Part shown: positions 7,084 through 18,819 of the stretch, piece by piece
How the letters are laid out: the number at the start of each line of letters is the position of its first letter
Position numbering within the stretch: the first letter of the stretch is position 1
From: Bradyrhizobium liaoningense
GTDB lineage: Bacteria; Pseudomonadota; Alphaproteobacteria; Rhizobiales; Xanthobacteraceae
Length of the DNA: 64,000 nt
Reading direction: 5' to 3'
Assembly (NCBI RefSeq): GCF_018130955.1
Contig: NZ_JAFCJM010000031.1
Span: forward strand, 26,284-90,283
Translations under genes and position numbers: made by a program
The notes under the pieces: model-generated
Databases searched by the model: none
Told to the model about the DNA's origin: nothing
What the model saw: only the letters and a program-made list of their open reading frames with translations

Positions 7084-8763
7084 CTAGTTCGTCGGCCCCA
7101 CCGTGAACGGGCCGATGGCGATGACGTGGCAGTCGCTGTCGCGCTTGGCGCATTCGGAGAGCGCGCCGTTGACGGCAGTCTGCTCGTCGGCAGCCTTGAG
7201 GCCGAGGCCCGGGCGGCCGGCCGTGCCGACGGCAACCGCATTCCAGCCCATGGCTTCGCCAAGCCGGCGCACGACGTCGTCGCGCGCGTCGGCTACGATC
7301 GTGGGGTTGCTCGCGGCATGGAAGAAGCCGGTGACCCTGAACAGCGTGGGGATCGGAACTACGAAGTTGTCGTCGACCGCGACGATCATGCAGGCAACGC
7401 CCGCAATGGCCCCGCAGGATTCCAGCGCACGGCGTGAGGATTCCTCCGGCGAGGACGTTCCCAGCACCATGAAATATTGCGCGCCCGGGCCGAGCGCGAC
7501 TGCGCGCGATTTTTGCGCGGGCACGAACATGTTTTCCAGGCGCGCCTTCTGGGGATCGCGCACCATCGGGAAATCCCTGGAGGCGAAGGGCCGCTCGGTC
7601 ATCGGGTCATGCCGGAAAAAGGGCGACGGCGGCATCGGCGGCTGACCGTGGGCGTAGACCACTTTGTTGCCCACCGCATAGAGCTCGCAGCGGCGCGGCG
7701 ATTGCCCGGCATCGGCGCGCTTCTGGCACTGCTCGAGCGCGGAGCTGCGCGCGGCCTCCTCGTTCGGCTGGTTCAGCGCCGAGCCGGTGAAGCCGCCGAT
7801 ATTGAGCGCGAAGGCCTTGTAGTCGCCGGCGGCGGAATAGTCGCCAGCCAGGAAGCTGCGGACGCGCTCATTGATGAAAGGCACGCTGTCAGCGGGAAAC
7901 TTGCCGGCCATCGGCATCGCCGAGGGTGACGGTGCGGGCGTCGGCGCCATCGCAGCGCCGGCATTCGGCGGCGCCACTGGCGTCATCGGCGCCTTTGCCA
8001 TCTGGGTCGGCGTCGGGCTCGGCGTGGCCGCCGCCGCAGTCGGCGTCACGCCTGGCGCGGCACTTGGTGTCGCCGCCGGCGTCGGTGCAGCGGTTGCCGT
8101 CTGCTTCAGCTTGTTGTTGTAGACGAAGCCGGTGACGACGATGGCGACGACCGAGACGACCGCCACGACCAGCGGCCACATCCACACCGGAGCGGCTGCG
8201 ACCTTGGAGGCCGGCTTCTTCACCTGCGGTGCGGCGTAGGTGCCGTCCTCGCGACGCATCGCCACCATATAGGCGTGCACGGGCGTCGGAATGTTCTTCA
8301 CTTCCTGCGCGCCGATATCGGCGAACTGCACCGACAGCTTGTTGGCGACCTGCTCATGCACCGCACGCGAGACGCAGATGCCGCCGACTTCGGCAAGGCC
8401 CTCCAGGCGCGCGGCGATGTTGACGCCATCGCCCAACAGATCGCCGTCGCGCTCGACCACGTCGCCGATGGTGATGCCGATGCGGAACGACATCTGCCGG
8501 CTCGGCGGATAGGCCATGTTGCGGGTCCGCAACGACTCCTGGATGTCGATCGCGCAGCGCACCGCGTCCACGGCGCTCGGGAATTCCGCGAGCACGGCAT
8601 CGCCAGCCGTGTTGAAGATGCGCCCGCCGGCCTTGGCGATGAAGTCGTCGACGACGGACCGATAGGACGCGAGACGCCGCAGCGTCTCCTCTTCGTCTTC
8701 CGCGACCAGCCTGGAGTAACCGGCAATATCGGCTGCGAAAATCGCTGCGATCTTGCGTTTCAT
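7084..8763 (-). CDS. Membrane-anchored class III adenylate cyclase with DUF4189-like repeats
   Basis: The product has 559 residues. The N-terminal class III cyclase domain (1-170) looks intact: FAADIAGYSRL with the first metal Asp, NTAGDAVLAEF with the second, RIGITIGDVV, and GDGVNIAARLEG with the Asn/Arg pair. One membrane segment follows (about 195-215, MWPLVVAVVSVVAIVV), then a Pro/Ala/Thr linker of about 80 residues. The C-terminal half has DUF4189-like Cys-pair modules (EEAARSSALEQC, PEESSRRALESC, DEQTAVNGALSEC), probably periplasmic. The architecture suggests an envelope sensor coupled to cytoplasmic cAMP synthesis; the ligand is unknown. It lies 150 bases downstream of atpC on the same strand. 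Confidence 0.85.
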   Translation of the reverse strand: MKRKIAAIFAADIAGYSRLVAEDEEETLRRLASYRSVVDDFIAKAGGRIFNTAGDAVLAEFPSAVDAVRCAIDIQESLRTRNMAYPPSRQMSFRIGITIGDVVERDGDLLGDGVNIAARLEGLAEVGGICVSRAVHEQVANKLSVQFADIGAQEVKNIPTPVHAYMVAMRREDGTYAAPQVKKPASKVAAAPVWMWPLVVAVVSVVAIVVTGFVYNNKLKQTATAAPTPAATPSAAPGVTPTAAAATPSPTPTQMAKAPMTPVAPPNAGAAMAPTPAPSPSAMPMAGKFPADSVPFINERVRSFLAGDYSAAGDYKAFALNIGGFTGSALNQPNEEAARSSALEQCQKRADAGQSPRRCELYAVGNKVVYAHGQPPMPPSPFFRHDPMTERPFASRDFPMVRDPQKARLENMFVPAQKSRAVALGPGAQYFMVLGTSSPEESSRRALESCGAIAGVACMIVAVDDNFVVPIPTLFRVTGFFHAASNPTIVADARDDVVRRLGEAMGWNAVAVGTAGRPGLGLKAADEQTAVNGALSECAKRDSDCHVIAIGPFTVGPTN

Positions 8764-8832
8764 GTGCTACCGGCCCCGGTCCATCAAGTTCCGCGGCAGA
8801 ATGCCGCTAACGGCAGCGGGGTGCAACAAAGT

Positions 8833-8866
8833 TTCAGCGCTCGCCACGGTCGTGACGAGCGCTGAA
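8833..8866 (-). terminator. Candidate terminator of the atp operon
   Basis: An 11-bp perfect stem (TTCAGCGCTCG / CGAGCGCTGAA) with a 12-base loop lies between atpC and the cyclase gene. On the minus strand it is followed by ACTTTGTT, a weak U-run. Confidence 0.45.
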
Positions 8867-8913
8867 CGTGTTCAGGAATGTCTTGCTTGAGCCCCGGAGC
8901 GGTGCCCCGGGGC

Positions 8914-9321
8914 TTAATGCATAGCCGTGGTATTGAGCTGCTGCTGGATGCTCTTGTAGTGGTCGAGCCGCGCGATCGCGAGATCGAGCTCGTCGCCTTC
9001 CTTCTCGGCCAGCTTGCCTTCCATGTCTGCGATGGAATCGGCGAACTGCGCACGATCAAGCTCCTCCAGCGACGTTGCGACATCGGCCAGCACCGTCAGA
9101 CGATCGTCGGAGACTTCGGCCAGACCGCCGAGCACGATGACCTTCTGCTTCTGACCGCCGGTGATGATGGTCAAGATGCCCGGCCGGATCGCCGCCACGA
9201 CGGGTGCGTGTCCGGCGAGGACGCCGAAATCACCTTCCCAGCCGGGAATGTCGACCTGATCGACTTCGCCGGAGAACGCGAGCCGTTCGGGGGAGACGAG
9301 ATCGAAGTGGAAGGTGGCCAT
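8914..9321 (-). CDS. atpC: ATP synthase F1 subunit epsilon
   Basis: The product has 135 residues, the usual length. The N-terminal beta sandwich is clear (FHFDLVSPERLAFSGEVDQVDIPG, quoted in part, then GDFGVLAGHAPV). The C-terminal helical hairpin includes AQFADSIADMEGKLAEKEGDE. Epsilon joins gamma in the central stalk and restrains ATP hydrolysis. It is last in the atpHAGDC order. A palindromic repeat fills the 142-base gap to atpD. Confidence 0.96.
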   Translation of the reverse strand: MATFHFDLVSPERLAFSGEVDQVDIPGWEGDFGVLAGHAPVVAAIRPGILTIITGGQKQKVIVLGGLAEVSDDRLTVLADVATSLEELDRAQFADSIADMEGKLAEKEGDELDLAIARLDHYKSIQQQLNTTAMH

Positions 9322-9343
9322 GGTGTGTCCGTTGTTTTCCGCT

Positions 9344-9452
9344 TGTCACCCGCGGGCTTGACCCGCGGGTCCATCCATCAAAGCTCTCTTTCGATGGATC
9401 GCCGGGTCATTTGCTTGAAGATGCGCTTCGCGCTTTCGCCCGGCGATGACGA
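9344..9452. repeat. Intergenic palindromic repeat between atpC and atpD
   Basis: Nested inverted repeats: ACCCGCGGGCTTGACCCGCGGGT, then TCCATC...GATGGA, with a right flank CGCCCGGCGATGACGA. It belongs to the family of short, possibly mobile palindromes scattered through this window. It would form a hairpin in the atp mRNA. Confidence 0.6.
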
Positions 9453-9463
9453 GATGTGAAAGC

Positions 9464-10906
<1,443 letters not shown>

Positions 10907-10954
10907 CAATAGCTCTCCTTCGAATTCTGTACTTGAACGACCGTCGTTCGTGCC

Positions 10955-11830
10955 TCAGACCGCCTCGGCGCCGGAGATGATCTCGATCAGCTCCTTGGTG
11001 ATCTGGGCTTGACGGGTTCGGTTGTAGATCTGGGTTTGCTTGCGGATCATTTCGCCGGCGTTGCGGGTGGCGTTGTCCATCGAGCTCATCTGCGCGCCAT
11101 AGAACGAGGCGTTGTTTTCCAGCAGCGCGCGGAACACCTGCACCGCGATATTGCGCGGCAACAGTCTGGAGAGGATTTCGTCCTCCTCGGGCTCGTACTC
11201 GTATGCAGTCGCCGGACCGCTCGCCGCCTCTTCTTCAACGACCAGCGGGATGATCTGCTGCGCGGTCGGGATCTGCGCGATCACCGACTTGAACTGCGAG
11301 TAGAATAGCGTGCAGACGTCGAACTCGCCCGCCTCGAAGCGCGCGAGGACCTTCTTGGCGATGTCCTCGGCATTGACGAAGCCGAGCTGGCGGACGCTGC
11401 GCAGGTCGAGATGTTCCACGATCTGCTTCTCGAACAGCCGGCGGAGCTGCTCGTAGCCCTTGCGGCCGACGCAGAAGAATTTGACTTCCTTGCCTTCATT
11501 CATCAGCGCCAGCGCGCGCTCGCGCGCCATGCGCACGATCGCCGAGTTGAAGGCGCCGCAGAGGCCGCGCTCGCCGGTGCAGACCAGCAACAGATGCACC
11601 TGATCCTTGCCGGTACCGGTCAGCAGGGCCGGCGCACCGGGCGATCCTGCAGCGGCGGATGCGATATTGCCGATGACCGCGCCCATCTTGTTCGCATAGG
11701 GCCGCGCCGCTTCGGCCGCTTGCTGAGCGCGGCGTAATCTCGACGCTGCGACCATCTGCATGGCCTTGGTGATCTTCTGCGTCGCCTTGGTCGAGGCGAT
11801 GCGGACCCGCATGTCTTTAAGTGACGCCAT
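10955..11830 (-). CDS. atpG: ATP synthase F1 subunit gamma
   Basis: The product has 291 residues. The N-terminal helix MASLKDMRVRIASTKATQKI and the C-terminal helix ending RQAQITKELIEIISGAEAV form the rotating coiled coil; TGERGLCGAFNSAIVR is the conserved core block. It turns inside the alpha3beta3 ring and couples proton flow to catalysis. It lies between atpA and atpD on the minus strand. Confidence 0.97.
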   Translation of the reverse strand: MASLKDMRVRIASTKATQKITKAMQMVAASRLRRAQQAAEAARPYANKMGAVIGNIASAAAGSPGAPALLTGTGKDQVHLLLVCTGERGLCGAFNSAIVRMARERALALMNEGKEVKFFCVGRKGYEQLRRLFEKQIVEHLDLRSVRQLGFVNAEDIAKKVLARFEAGEFDVCTLFYSQFKSVIAQIPTAQQIIPLVVEEEAASGPATAYEYEPEEDEILSRLLPRNIAVQVFRALLENNASFYGAQMSSMDNATRNAGEMIRKQTQIYNRTRQAQITKELIEIISGAEAV

Positions 11831-11880
11831 TCTTCGTTCACCCCGACGGCCTGATCAAATCCGACCGTTAGCCTGTTCTT

Positions 11881-11966
11881 TCGTCATGCCCGGCCTTGTG
11901 CCGGGCATCCACGTCTTTCTTTCCACGTCAAAGACGTGGATGGCCGGGACAAGCCCGGCCATGACG
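11881..11966. repeat. Intergenic palindromic repeat between atpG and atpA
   Basis: A long, nearly perfect inverted repeat: GTCATGCCCGGCCTTGTGCC at the left mirrors the right arm GGCCGGGACAAGCCCGGCCATGAC, with an inner pair CCACGTC / GACGTGG. It occupies most of the 144-base spacer and would form a long hairpin in the polycistronic mRNA. Confidence 0.75.
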
Positions 11967-11974
11967 CCGTAGTC

Positions 11975-13503
<1,529 letters not shown>

Positions 13504-13504
<1 letters not shown>

Positions 13505-14064
13505 CAGCCTGCCTCTTTCATCGCGTGCTTGATCGAATTGAGTTTGGTGCGAAGCGAACTATCGACCATGCGGCTGCCAAGCTTGACGACGAGGCCACCG
13601 ATGATCGAGGGATCGACTTTCACGTTGAGCGCGACGTCCTTGCCGGTCACCGACTTCAGGGCAACCTTGAGGGCGTCGAGATTCTTGTCCGAGAGCGGCT
13701 CCGCCACGGTGACGTCGGCCGAGGCCTCGCCCTTGAACTTGGCGACCAGCGCGCCGTAGGCGCGGATGACGTCGGTCACCGCGAACAGCCGGCGATTGGC
13801 GGTCAGCACTTTGAGGAAATTGGCGGAGATGCCGGCGATACCGGCCTTGTCCAGCACCGCCGACAGGGCCTTGGACTGGACATCGGCCGCGAACACCGGG
13901 CTGCGGACCAGGCGCTTGAGATCAGCGCTGTCGGCTAGCAACCCGCCGAACCTGTCGAGATCGGCCTTGACCGTATCGACCGCGTTCTGCTCGCGGGCCA
14001 GTTCAAACAAGGCCGTTGCATAACGACCGGACACACCTGAAACGGACGTATCTTCTGCAGCCAC
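13504..14064 (-). CDS. atpH: ATP synthase F1 subunit delta
   Basis: The product has 186 residues. The start is GVSGRYATALFELAREQN, typical of delta/OSCP. The C-terminal region has VDPSIIGGLVVKLGSRMVDSSLRTKL, quoted in parts: IIGGLVVKLGSRMVD is the family signature. It joins F1 to the peripheral stalk. It is first in the atp operon, with the likely promoter in the 14.07-14.24 kb leader. Confidence 0.95.
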
Positions 14065-14208
14065 AGACGCGCTCTTTTAGCTGTCAAACTCGCAAGGGAA
14101 AAACCGTCGCCACGGAAGCGGCGCCAAGCGATCCAAGCCCTTGGAATTCAAGCGGGACTTCGATTTTCGACCGGCACAGGACATGCCGGGATCGTTAAAA
14201 TCGGCGCT

Positions 14209-14237
14209 TTGCTAGCATGGCAGGCGCGCAGGTGCAA
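14209..14237 (-). promoter_or_regulatory. Possible sigma-70 promoter for atpHAGDC
   Basis: On the minus strand TTGCAC and TAGCAA are separated by 17 bases and would start RNA near 14202, about 140 bases ahead of atpH. The match is moderate and was chosen by position and spacing only. Confidence 0.35.
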
Positions 14238-14514
14238 CATGACGCCAAATTAAAGGCTGCGGCCCGCGGTCGTCGTGTTGATGACGTCAGCGACCGCTCC
14301 CGATGTCGGCGCCGCCACATTTTGGTTCAACCGCGCGAGCGGTCCGCGACCGGCTAAGTCCCATTGGTTCCTGCCGACAGCGCATAGCGGCCATGAACAC
14401 AGCTCGCAGAGCCGTGACAGCGCGGCGTTTTGTTTCACTTGGCTGATTACTTACCGAATTCTGAATAAGCGGAGAAACAACTTATCTTTACAGTATTAGC
14501 AAGTATTGAACTGG
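14238..14514. other. Gene-free, AT-richer spacer between atpH and the rlpA-like gene
   Basis: No gene is seen. Composition becomes much more AT-rich after about 14440. The spacer holds the divergent control regions of the atp operon and of the RlpA-like gene. Confidence 0.5.
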
Positions 14515-14529
14515 TTAACGATTCGTTAA
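14515..14529. promoter_or_regulatory. CtrA box with embedded CcrM (GANTC) site
   Basis: TTAACGATTCGTTAA is a perfect TTAA-N7-TTAA, the binding core of the cell-cycle regulator CtrA. The GATTC inside (14520-14524) is a GANTC methylation site for CcrM, and a second GANTC (GAATC) lies at 14563-14567. The box is about 185 bases upstream of the RlpA-like gene. Regulation is inferred. Confidence 0.55.
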
Positions 14530-14711
14530 AGCGAAAGATTACGGAACATTCGCTGATTATCTGAATCACGTCACAAGATATTTCATTGCGCCCCATGCCG
14601 GGTTTACTGCCCAATTCACGCCGCAATGCGAAAGGAAACGGCCTTGAGCTCGCAAACTTACGGGGGCTCCACTGGCCACATATGTGGCAATACTAGTACA
14701 GGGACTTTTAA

Positions 14712-15206
14712 ATGCTGGCATTGAAACCGCTGGGACGCGTAACCCGGCCCCGCACGGCGCTCGCTGTTGTCGCCGCAACTCTTCTGGTCGGTGGAACTGC
14801 CACCGAAGCTTCGGCCAAGTCGAGGCACCACCGGCATCACCATCACCACGCCAGCAAGGTCCAAGGCCAAGGCTCGGACTGGCAGAACGCCAATGCGTCG
14901 ATGACGCCGACCTCGGGCTCCGGACATTCCTTCTCCGGCATGGCCTCCTATTACGGCAACGAGTCCGGTTCCCGCACCGCCTCCGGCGCGCGCTTCAACC
15001 AGAACGCCATGACCGCGGCGCACCGCTCGCTGCCTTTCGGCACCAAGCTGCGCGTGACCCATCGTGGCCAGAGCGTCGTCGTCACCATCAATGACCGTGG
15101 CCCGTTCATCCGCGGCCGTGTCCTCGACCTCTCGACCGGCGCTGCCCGCGCCATCGGCCTGACTGGCGCCGGCGTCGGCCGCGTCACTGCCGAGGTCGTC
15201 TCCTAG
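14712..15206 (+). CDS. RlpA-like septal ring protein (double-psi beta-barrel)
   Basis: The product has 164 residues. A signal peptide (about 1-35, cleaved near EASAKS) is followed by a His-rich stretch (RHHRHHHHHASK). The RlpA double-psi beta-barrel domain runs from about residue 75 to the end: SGMASYYGNESGSRTASGARF, quoted in part, then AAHRSLPFGTKLRVTH and VTINDRGPFIRGRVLDLS with the catalytic-type Asp. There is no SPOR domain, so this is the short form. RlpA proteins act on denuded glycan strands at septa or poles. There is no lipobox Cys, so it is probably secreted rather than lipid-anchored. The upstream CtrA box fits a division-linked role. Confidence 0.85.
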   Translation: MLALKPLGRVTRPRTALAVVAATLLVGGTATEASAKSRHHRHHHHHASKVQGQGSDWQNANASMTPTSGSGHSFSGMASYYGNESGSRTASGARFNQNAMTAAHRSLPFGTKLRVTHRGQSVVVTINDRGPFIRGRVLDLSTGAARAIGLTGAGVGRVTAEVVS

Positions 15207-15291
15207 CGCGTCGTCCGACGCGCTCTCCACACACGCGCAGTTCGCCTCATCGTCCGTCACGGACATGGTTTGGCCGGCGCGTGTGAAACAA

Positions 15292-15323
15292 GCCCGCCGT
15301 CTTGGGGGACGGCGGGCTTTTTT
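15292..15323 (+). terminator. Rho-independent terminator after the rlpA-like gene
   Basis: The 10-bp perfect stem GCCCGCCGTC / GACGGCGGGC has a TTGGGG loop and a run of six T. This is a strong intrinsic terminator. Confidence 0.9.
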
Positions 15324-15327
15324 GCGC

Positions 15328-15413
15328 CGTCATTCCGGGACGCGCCTCTTGGTGCGGGCCCGGAATCCATCGATGGATTCCGGGCTCGCGCTGACGCGCG
15401 CCCCGGAATGACG
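15328..15413. repeat. Intergenic palindromic repeat (GTCATTCCGGG family)
   Basis: The outer arms CGTCATTCCGGG / CCCCGGAATGACG enclose a second pair, CCCGGAATCCATC / GATGGATTCCGGG. This is a full copy lying between the convergent rlpA-like gene and priA. Confidence 0.85.
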
Positions 15414-15420
15414 GAAGGAC

Positions 15421-17628
15421 TTACAAAAAGCTCTGCGGGTCGACGTCGACCTCGAGCTTGAGATTGCCCTTGGTCTTCGGGCCTACCGCGAGCCAGTTCC
15501 GCAAGTAATCGGAGAGATCGAAGCCGCGCGCCGATTTCACCAGGATGCGGAAACGGTAGCGGCCCTTGATCACGGCGAGCGGCGCTTCGGCCGGTCCCAG
15601 CACCACCACGCGCTCGTCGCGCGGCGCTGTCGTCACGAGGCGGCGCGCAAAACCGTCCGCGCTCGGACGATCGCCGGCGGAAATGATCAGGCTCGCGAGC
15701 CGCCCGAACGGCGGATAGAGCGTGCGTTCGCGCAGGTCGATCTCGCTGGCATAGAAGGCCTCGCGGTCGCAGGCGATCAGCGCCTTCATCACGGGATGCT
15801 CGGGCTGATGGGTCTGGAGATAGCCGACGCCGCGGCCCTGCTCGCGGCCGGCGCGCCCGATTACCTGGTTGAGCAATTGCCAGGTGCGCTCGGCGGCGCG
15901 CGGATCGCCATTGGACAGGCCGAGATCGGCATCGACCACGCCGACGAGGTTGAGCCGCGGGAAATTGTGGCCTTTTGCGACGAGCTGCGTGCCGATGATG
16001 ATGTCGACGCGGCCCTCCGCGATTTCGCTGAGCTCGCTCCGCATGGTCTCGATCGAGGTGATGAGATCGCTCGACAGCACCATGGTGCGCGCGTCCGGAA
16101 ACAGCGCGGCCGCCTCCTCCTGCAGGCGCTCGACGCCGGGGCCGACCGCCACAAGCGATTCCTCGGCCGCGCAATGCGGGCAGGTCGGCGGGCGCGGCAT
16201 CGAAAAACCGCAATGGTGACAGACGAGGCGCTGGCGAAAGCGATGATCGACCAACCAGGCATCGCAGATGGTACAGGCGAAGCGATGGCCGCAGGCGCGG
16301 CACAGCGTCAGCGGCGCATAGCCGCGGCGATTGAGGAATAACAGCGACTGTTCCCGCCGTTCGATCGCGGCTTTCATCTCGGCGGCCAGCCGCGGTGAGA
16401 TGAAGCGGCCGCGCGCCGGCTGCTCGCGGCGCAAATCGATCGCCTCGATATGCGGCATGTGCTGGCCGCCGAAGCGCGACGGCAGCGCGATGCGCTGGTA
16501 ACGGCCCTTGCGCGCATTGACCTCCGATTCGACCGAGGGCGTGGCGGACGCCAGCACGATCGGGATTTTTGCGATATGCGCGCGCACCACGGCCATGTCG
16601 CGGGCGTGATAATGCACGCCGTCGTCCTGCTTGTAGGCCTGGTCGTGCTCTTCGTCGACCACGATGAGGCCGAGATCGGCATAGGGCAGAAACAGCGCCG
16701 AGCGCGCGCCGACCACGACCGGTGCGCTACCCTCTGATATCGCCGCCCAGTTGCGCGCACGGGTGCGCGGCGTCAGCTCCGAATGCCACTCCAGCGGCCG
16801 CACGCCGAAACGTTGCGCGAAGCGATCGAGGAACTGGCCTGTCAGCGCGATCTCCGGCATCAGGATCAGCGACTGCTTGCCGCGTCGGATCGTCTCGGCG
16901 ACCGCCTCGAAATAGACCTCGGTCTTGCCGGAGCCGGTGACGCCGTCGAGCAGCGCGACATGGAAGGTGCCGTTGGCCGCAAGCGCGCGCATCGCATCGA
17001 CCGCGCCGCGCTGCACCGGCGTGAAATCCGGCTGGCCATAGGCGGGATCGGGCGCCGGCGGCGGAGGCGGCGGCGGCAACGGCTCGATGGTGAGCGTGCC
17101 TTCGTCGACGAGGCCGTCGATCACGCCCGCGGAGACGCCGGCTTCCTTTGCGGCTTCCGACTTGCCGTGCAGCAGGCGGTCCGACAGCACCTCGATGACG
17201 CGGCGCCGTGCCGGTGTCAGCCGCCGCGGCGCTTCACCGACGAGGCGCACACCGGCGCGGACCCGCTCGGGGCCGAGGTTTTCGCCCATGCGCAGGCACA
17301 TGCGCAAAACCATGCCGCGCGGGCCGAGCGTGTAGTTGGCGACCCATTCCACCAGCGACCGCAGCTCAGGCTTCAGCGGCGAGACGTCGAGCTTTTCGCT
17401 GACGTCCTTCAGCCGGTTGTGCAGGCGCGGGTCCGGATTGGCGTTCTCGGCCCAGACCACGCCGAGCACCTCGCGCGCACCCAGCGGCACGCCGACGAGA
17501 TCGCCTGCCTTCAGCTCCATGCCGCGCGGCACGCAGTAAGAGTAGGTCTGGTCGAGCGCGACAGGCACCAGCACGTCGACCATGCGGGTCGATGCGGCCG
17601 GAGCAGCGGTGCGCGAAGCGTGATCCAT
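15421..17628 (-). CDS. priA: Primosomal helicase PriA
   Basis: The product has 735 residues. PriA reloads the replisome at stalled forks. Visible parts: the N-terminal 3'-end-binding domain (PVALDQTYSYCVP, GVPLGAREVLGVVW), the P-loop DGVTGSGKTEVYFE, DEEHDQAYKQD (DEEH box), and ASATPSVES. Then come the zinc cluster Cys pairs (CRACGHRFACTIC, CHHC, CPHC) and the C-terminal helicase motifs IIGTQLVAKGHNFP and GRAGREQGRG. It is complete and of usual length, divergent from xerC across 111 bases. Confidence 0.97.
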   Translation of the reverse strand: MDHASRTAAPAASTRMVDVLVPVALDQTYSYCVPRGMELKAGDLVGVPLGAREVLGVVWAENANPDPRLHNRLKDVSEKLDVSPLKPELRSLVEWVANYTLGPRGMVLRMCLRMGENLGPERVRAGVRLVGEAPRRLTPARRRVIEVLSDRLLHGKSEAAKEAGVSAGVIDGLVDEGTLTIEPLPPPPPPPAPDPAYGQPDFTPVQRGAVDAMRALAANGTFHVALLDGVTGSGKTEVYFEAVAETIRRGKQSLILMPEIALTGQFLDRFAQRFGVRPLEWHSELTPRTRARNWAAISEGSAPVVVGARSALFLPYADLGLIVVDEEHDQAYKQDDGVHYHARDMAVVRAHIAKIPIVLASATPSVESEVNARKGRYQRIALPSRFGGQHMPHIEAIDLRREQPARGRFISPRLAAEMKAAIERREQSLLFLNRRGYAPLTLCRACGHRFACTICDAWLVDHRFRQRLVCHHCGFSMPRPPTCPHCAAEESLVAVGPGVERLQEEAAALFPDARTMVLSSDLITSIETMRSELSEIAEGRVDIIIGTQLVAKGHNFPRLNLVGVVDADLGLSNGDPRAAERTWQLLNQVIGRAGREQGRGVGYLQTHQPEHPVMKALIACDREAFYASEIDLRERTLYPPFGRLASLIISAGDRPSADGFARRLVTTAPRDERVVVLGPAEAPLAVIKGRYRFRILVKSARGFDLSDYLRNWLAVGPKTKGNLKLEVDVDPQSFL

Positions 17629-17739
17629 GGGCTGAGAATCGGAACCTGGGGTGTCGAGGCTAGCGCCGCGGGGCGGCCTTAGCGAACGATAAACGAGTGT
17701 GATGCGATATACTGTGAGGAATCACCGCGTCCAGAGCTC

Positions 17740-18705
17740 ATGAGCAAAGCGGCCCCACAGGCAATCGAGCTTCCCTCCGCCGACGAGACGGTCGCGCTGG
17801 AGATGGCGCGCTGGCTGTCGCATCTCGGCGCCGAGCGGCGGCTGTCGCCGAAGACGCTGGAAGCCTATGCCCGTGACTTGCGGCAGTGCCTCGACTTCCT
17901 CTGCGGGCATTGGGGCGAGCGCGTGACGCTTAAGCGTTTTGCGGCGCTGGAGGCCACCGACATCAGAGCCTTCATGGCGATGCGCCGCGCCGACGACATC
18001 GCCGGCCGCTCGCTGATGCGGGCCTTGGCGGGCCTGCGCTCGTTCGGACGCTTCCTCGAACGCGAAGGCAAGGGCAAGGTCGGCGCACTCTCCGCCATTC
18101 GCGCGCCAAAAGTCGCAAAGAGCCTGCCAAAGCCGCTGCCGATGGCCTCCGCAAAGCGCCTGGCCGATGCCGATGAACGCGCCGGCGAGGAGCGCGAGAC
18201 CTGGATTTTGGTGCGCGACGCCGCCGTGATGGCGCTGCTCTACGGCTCGGGCCTGCGCATCTCCGAAGCGCTCGGCTTGAAGCGCCGCGACGTGCCACGT
18301 CCCGGCGACGGCGACGTGCTCATCGTCACCGGCAAGGGCAACAAGACCCGCATGGTGCCGGTGCTGCAGAACGTGCTGGCCTTGATCCAGGACTATGCCG
18401 GAATGTGCCCGTATCCGCTCAACCCCGAAGGCCCGATCTTCCTCGGCGCGCGCGGCGGTCCCCTGAGCCCGCGCATCATCCAGCTTGCGATGGAGCGCCT
18501 GCGCGGCGCGCTCGGGCTGCCCGACAGCGCCACGCCGCACGCGCTGCGCCACTCCTTCGCCACGCATCTGCTCTCGCGCGGCGGGGACTTACGCGCCATC
18601 CAGGAATTGCTGGGCCATTCCTCGCTCTCGACCACGCAGGTCTATACCGGCATCGATTCCGAGCGGCTTCTGGAAGTCTACGCCGCCGCGCATCCGCGGC
18701 GGTGA
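17740..18705 (+). CDS. xerC: Tyrosine recombinase XerC
   Basis: The product has 321 residues. XerC and its partner XerD resolve chromosome dimers at dif. The N-terminal core-binding domain runs to about residue 125. The catalytic residues are all seen: Arg in GSGLRISEALGL, Lys in TGKGNKTR, HxxR in HALRHSFATH, His in LGHSSLSTTQ, and the nucleophile Tyr in QVYTGID. Its position next to priA and its full length argue for the housekeeping recombinase rather than a phage integrase. Confidence 0.93.
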   Translation: MSKAAPQAIELPSADETVALEMARWLSHLGAERRLSPKTLEAYARDLRQCLDFLCGHWGERVTLKRFAALEATDIRAFMAMRRADDIAGRSLMRALAGLRSFGRFLEREGKGKVGALSAIRAPKVAKSLPKPLPMASAKRLADADERAGEERETWILVRDAAVMALLYGSGLRISEALGLKRRDVPRPGDGDVLIVTGKGNKTRMVPVLQNVLALIQDYAGMCPYPLNPEGPIFLGARGGPLSPRIIQLAMERLRGALGLPDSATPHALRHSFATHLLSRGGDLRAIQELLGHSSLSTTQVYTGIDSERLLEVYAAAHPRR

Positions 18706-18819
18706 GCGGCGACGCCCCCGCCACGTCAAGCTCCGACATAACATTGTCACAAGCTGCATGCCTCTTGCGCGGGCCGCGCGGTTCGGTCATTCGTGGGGCA
18801 CCGAGGCAGGAGGGATATC

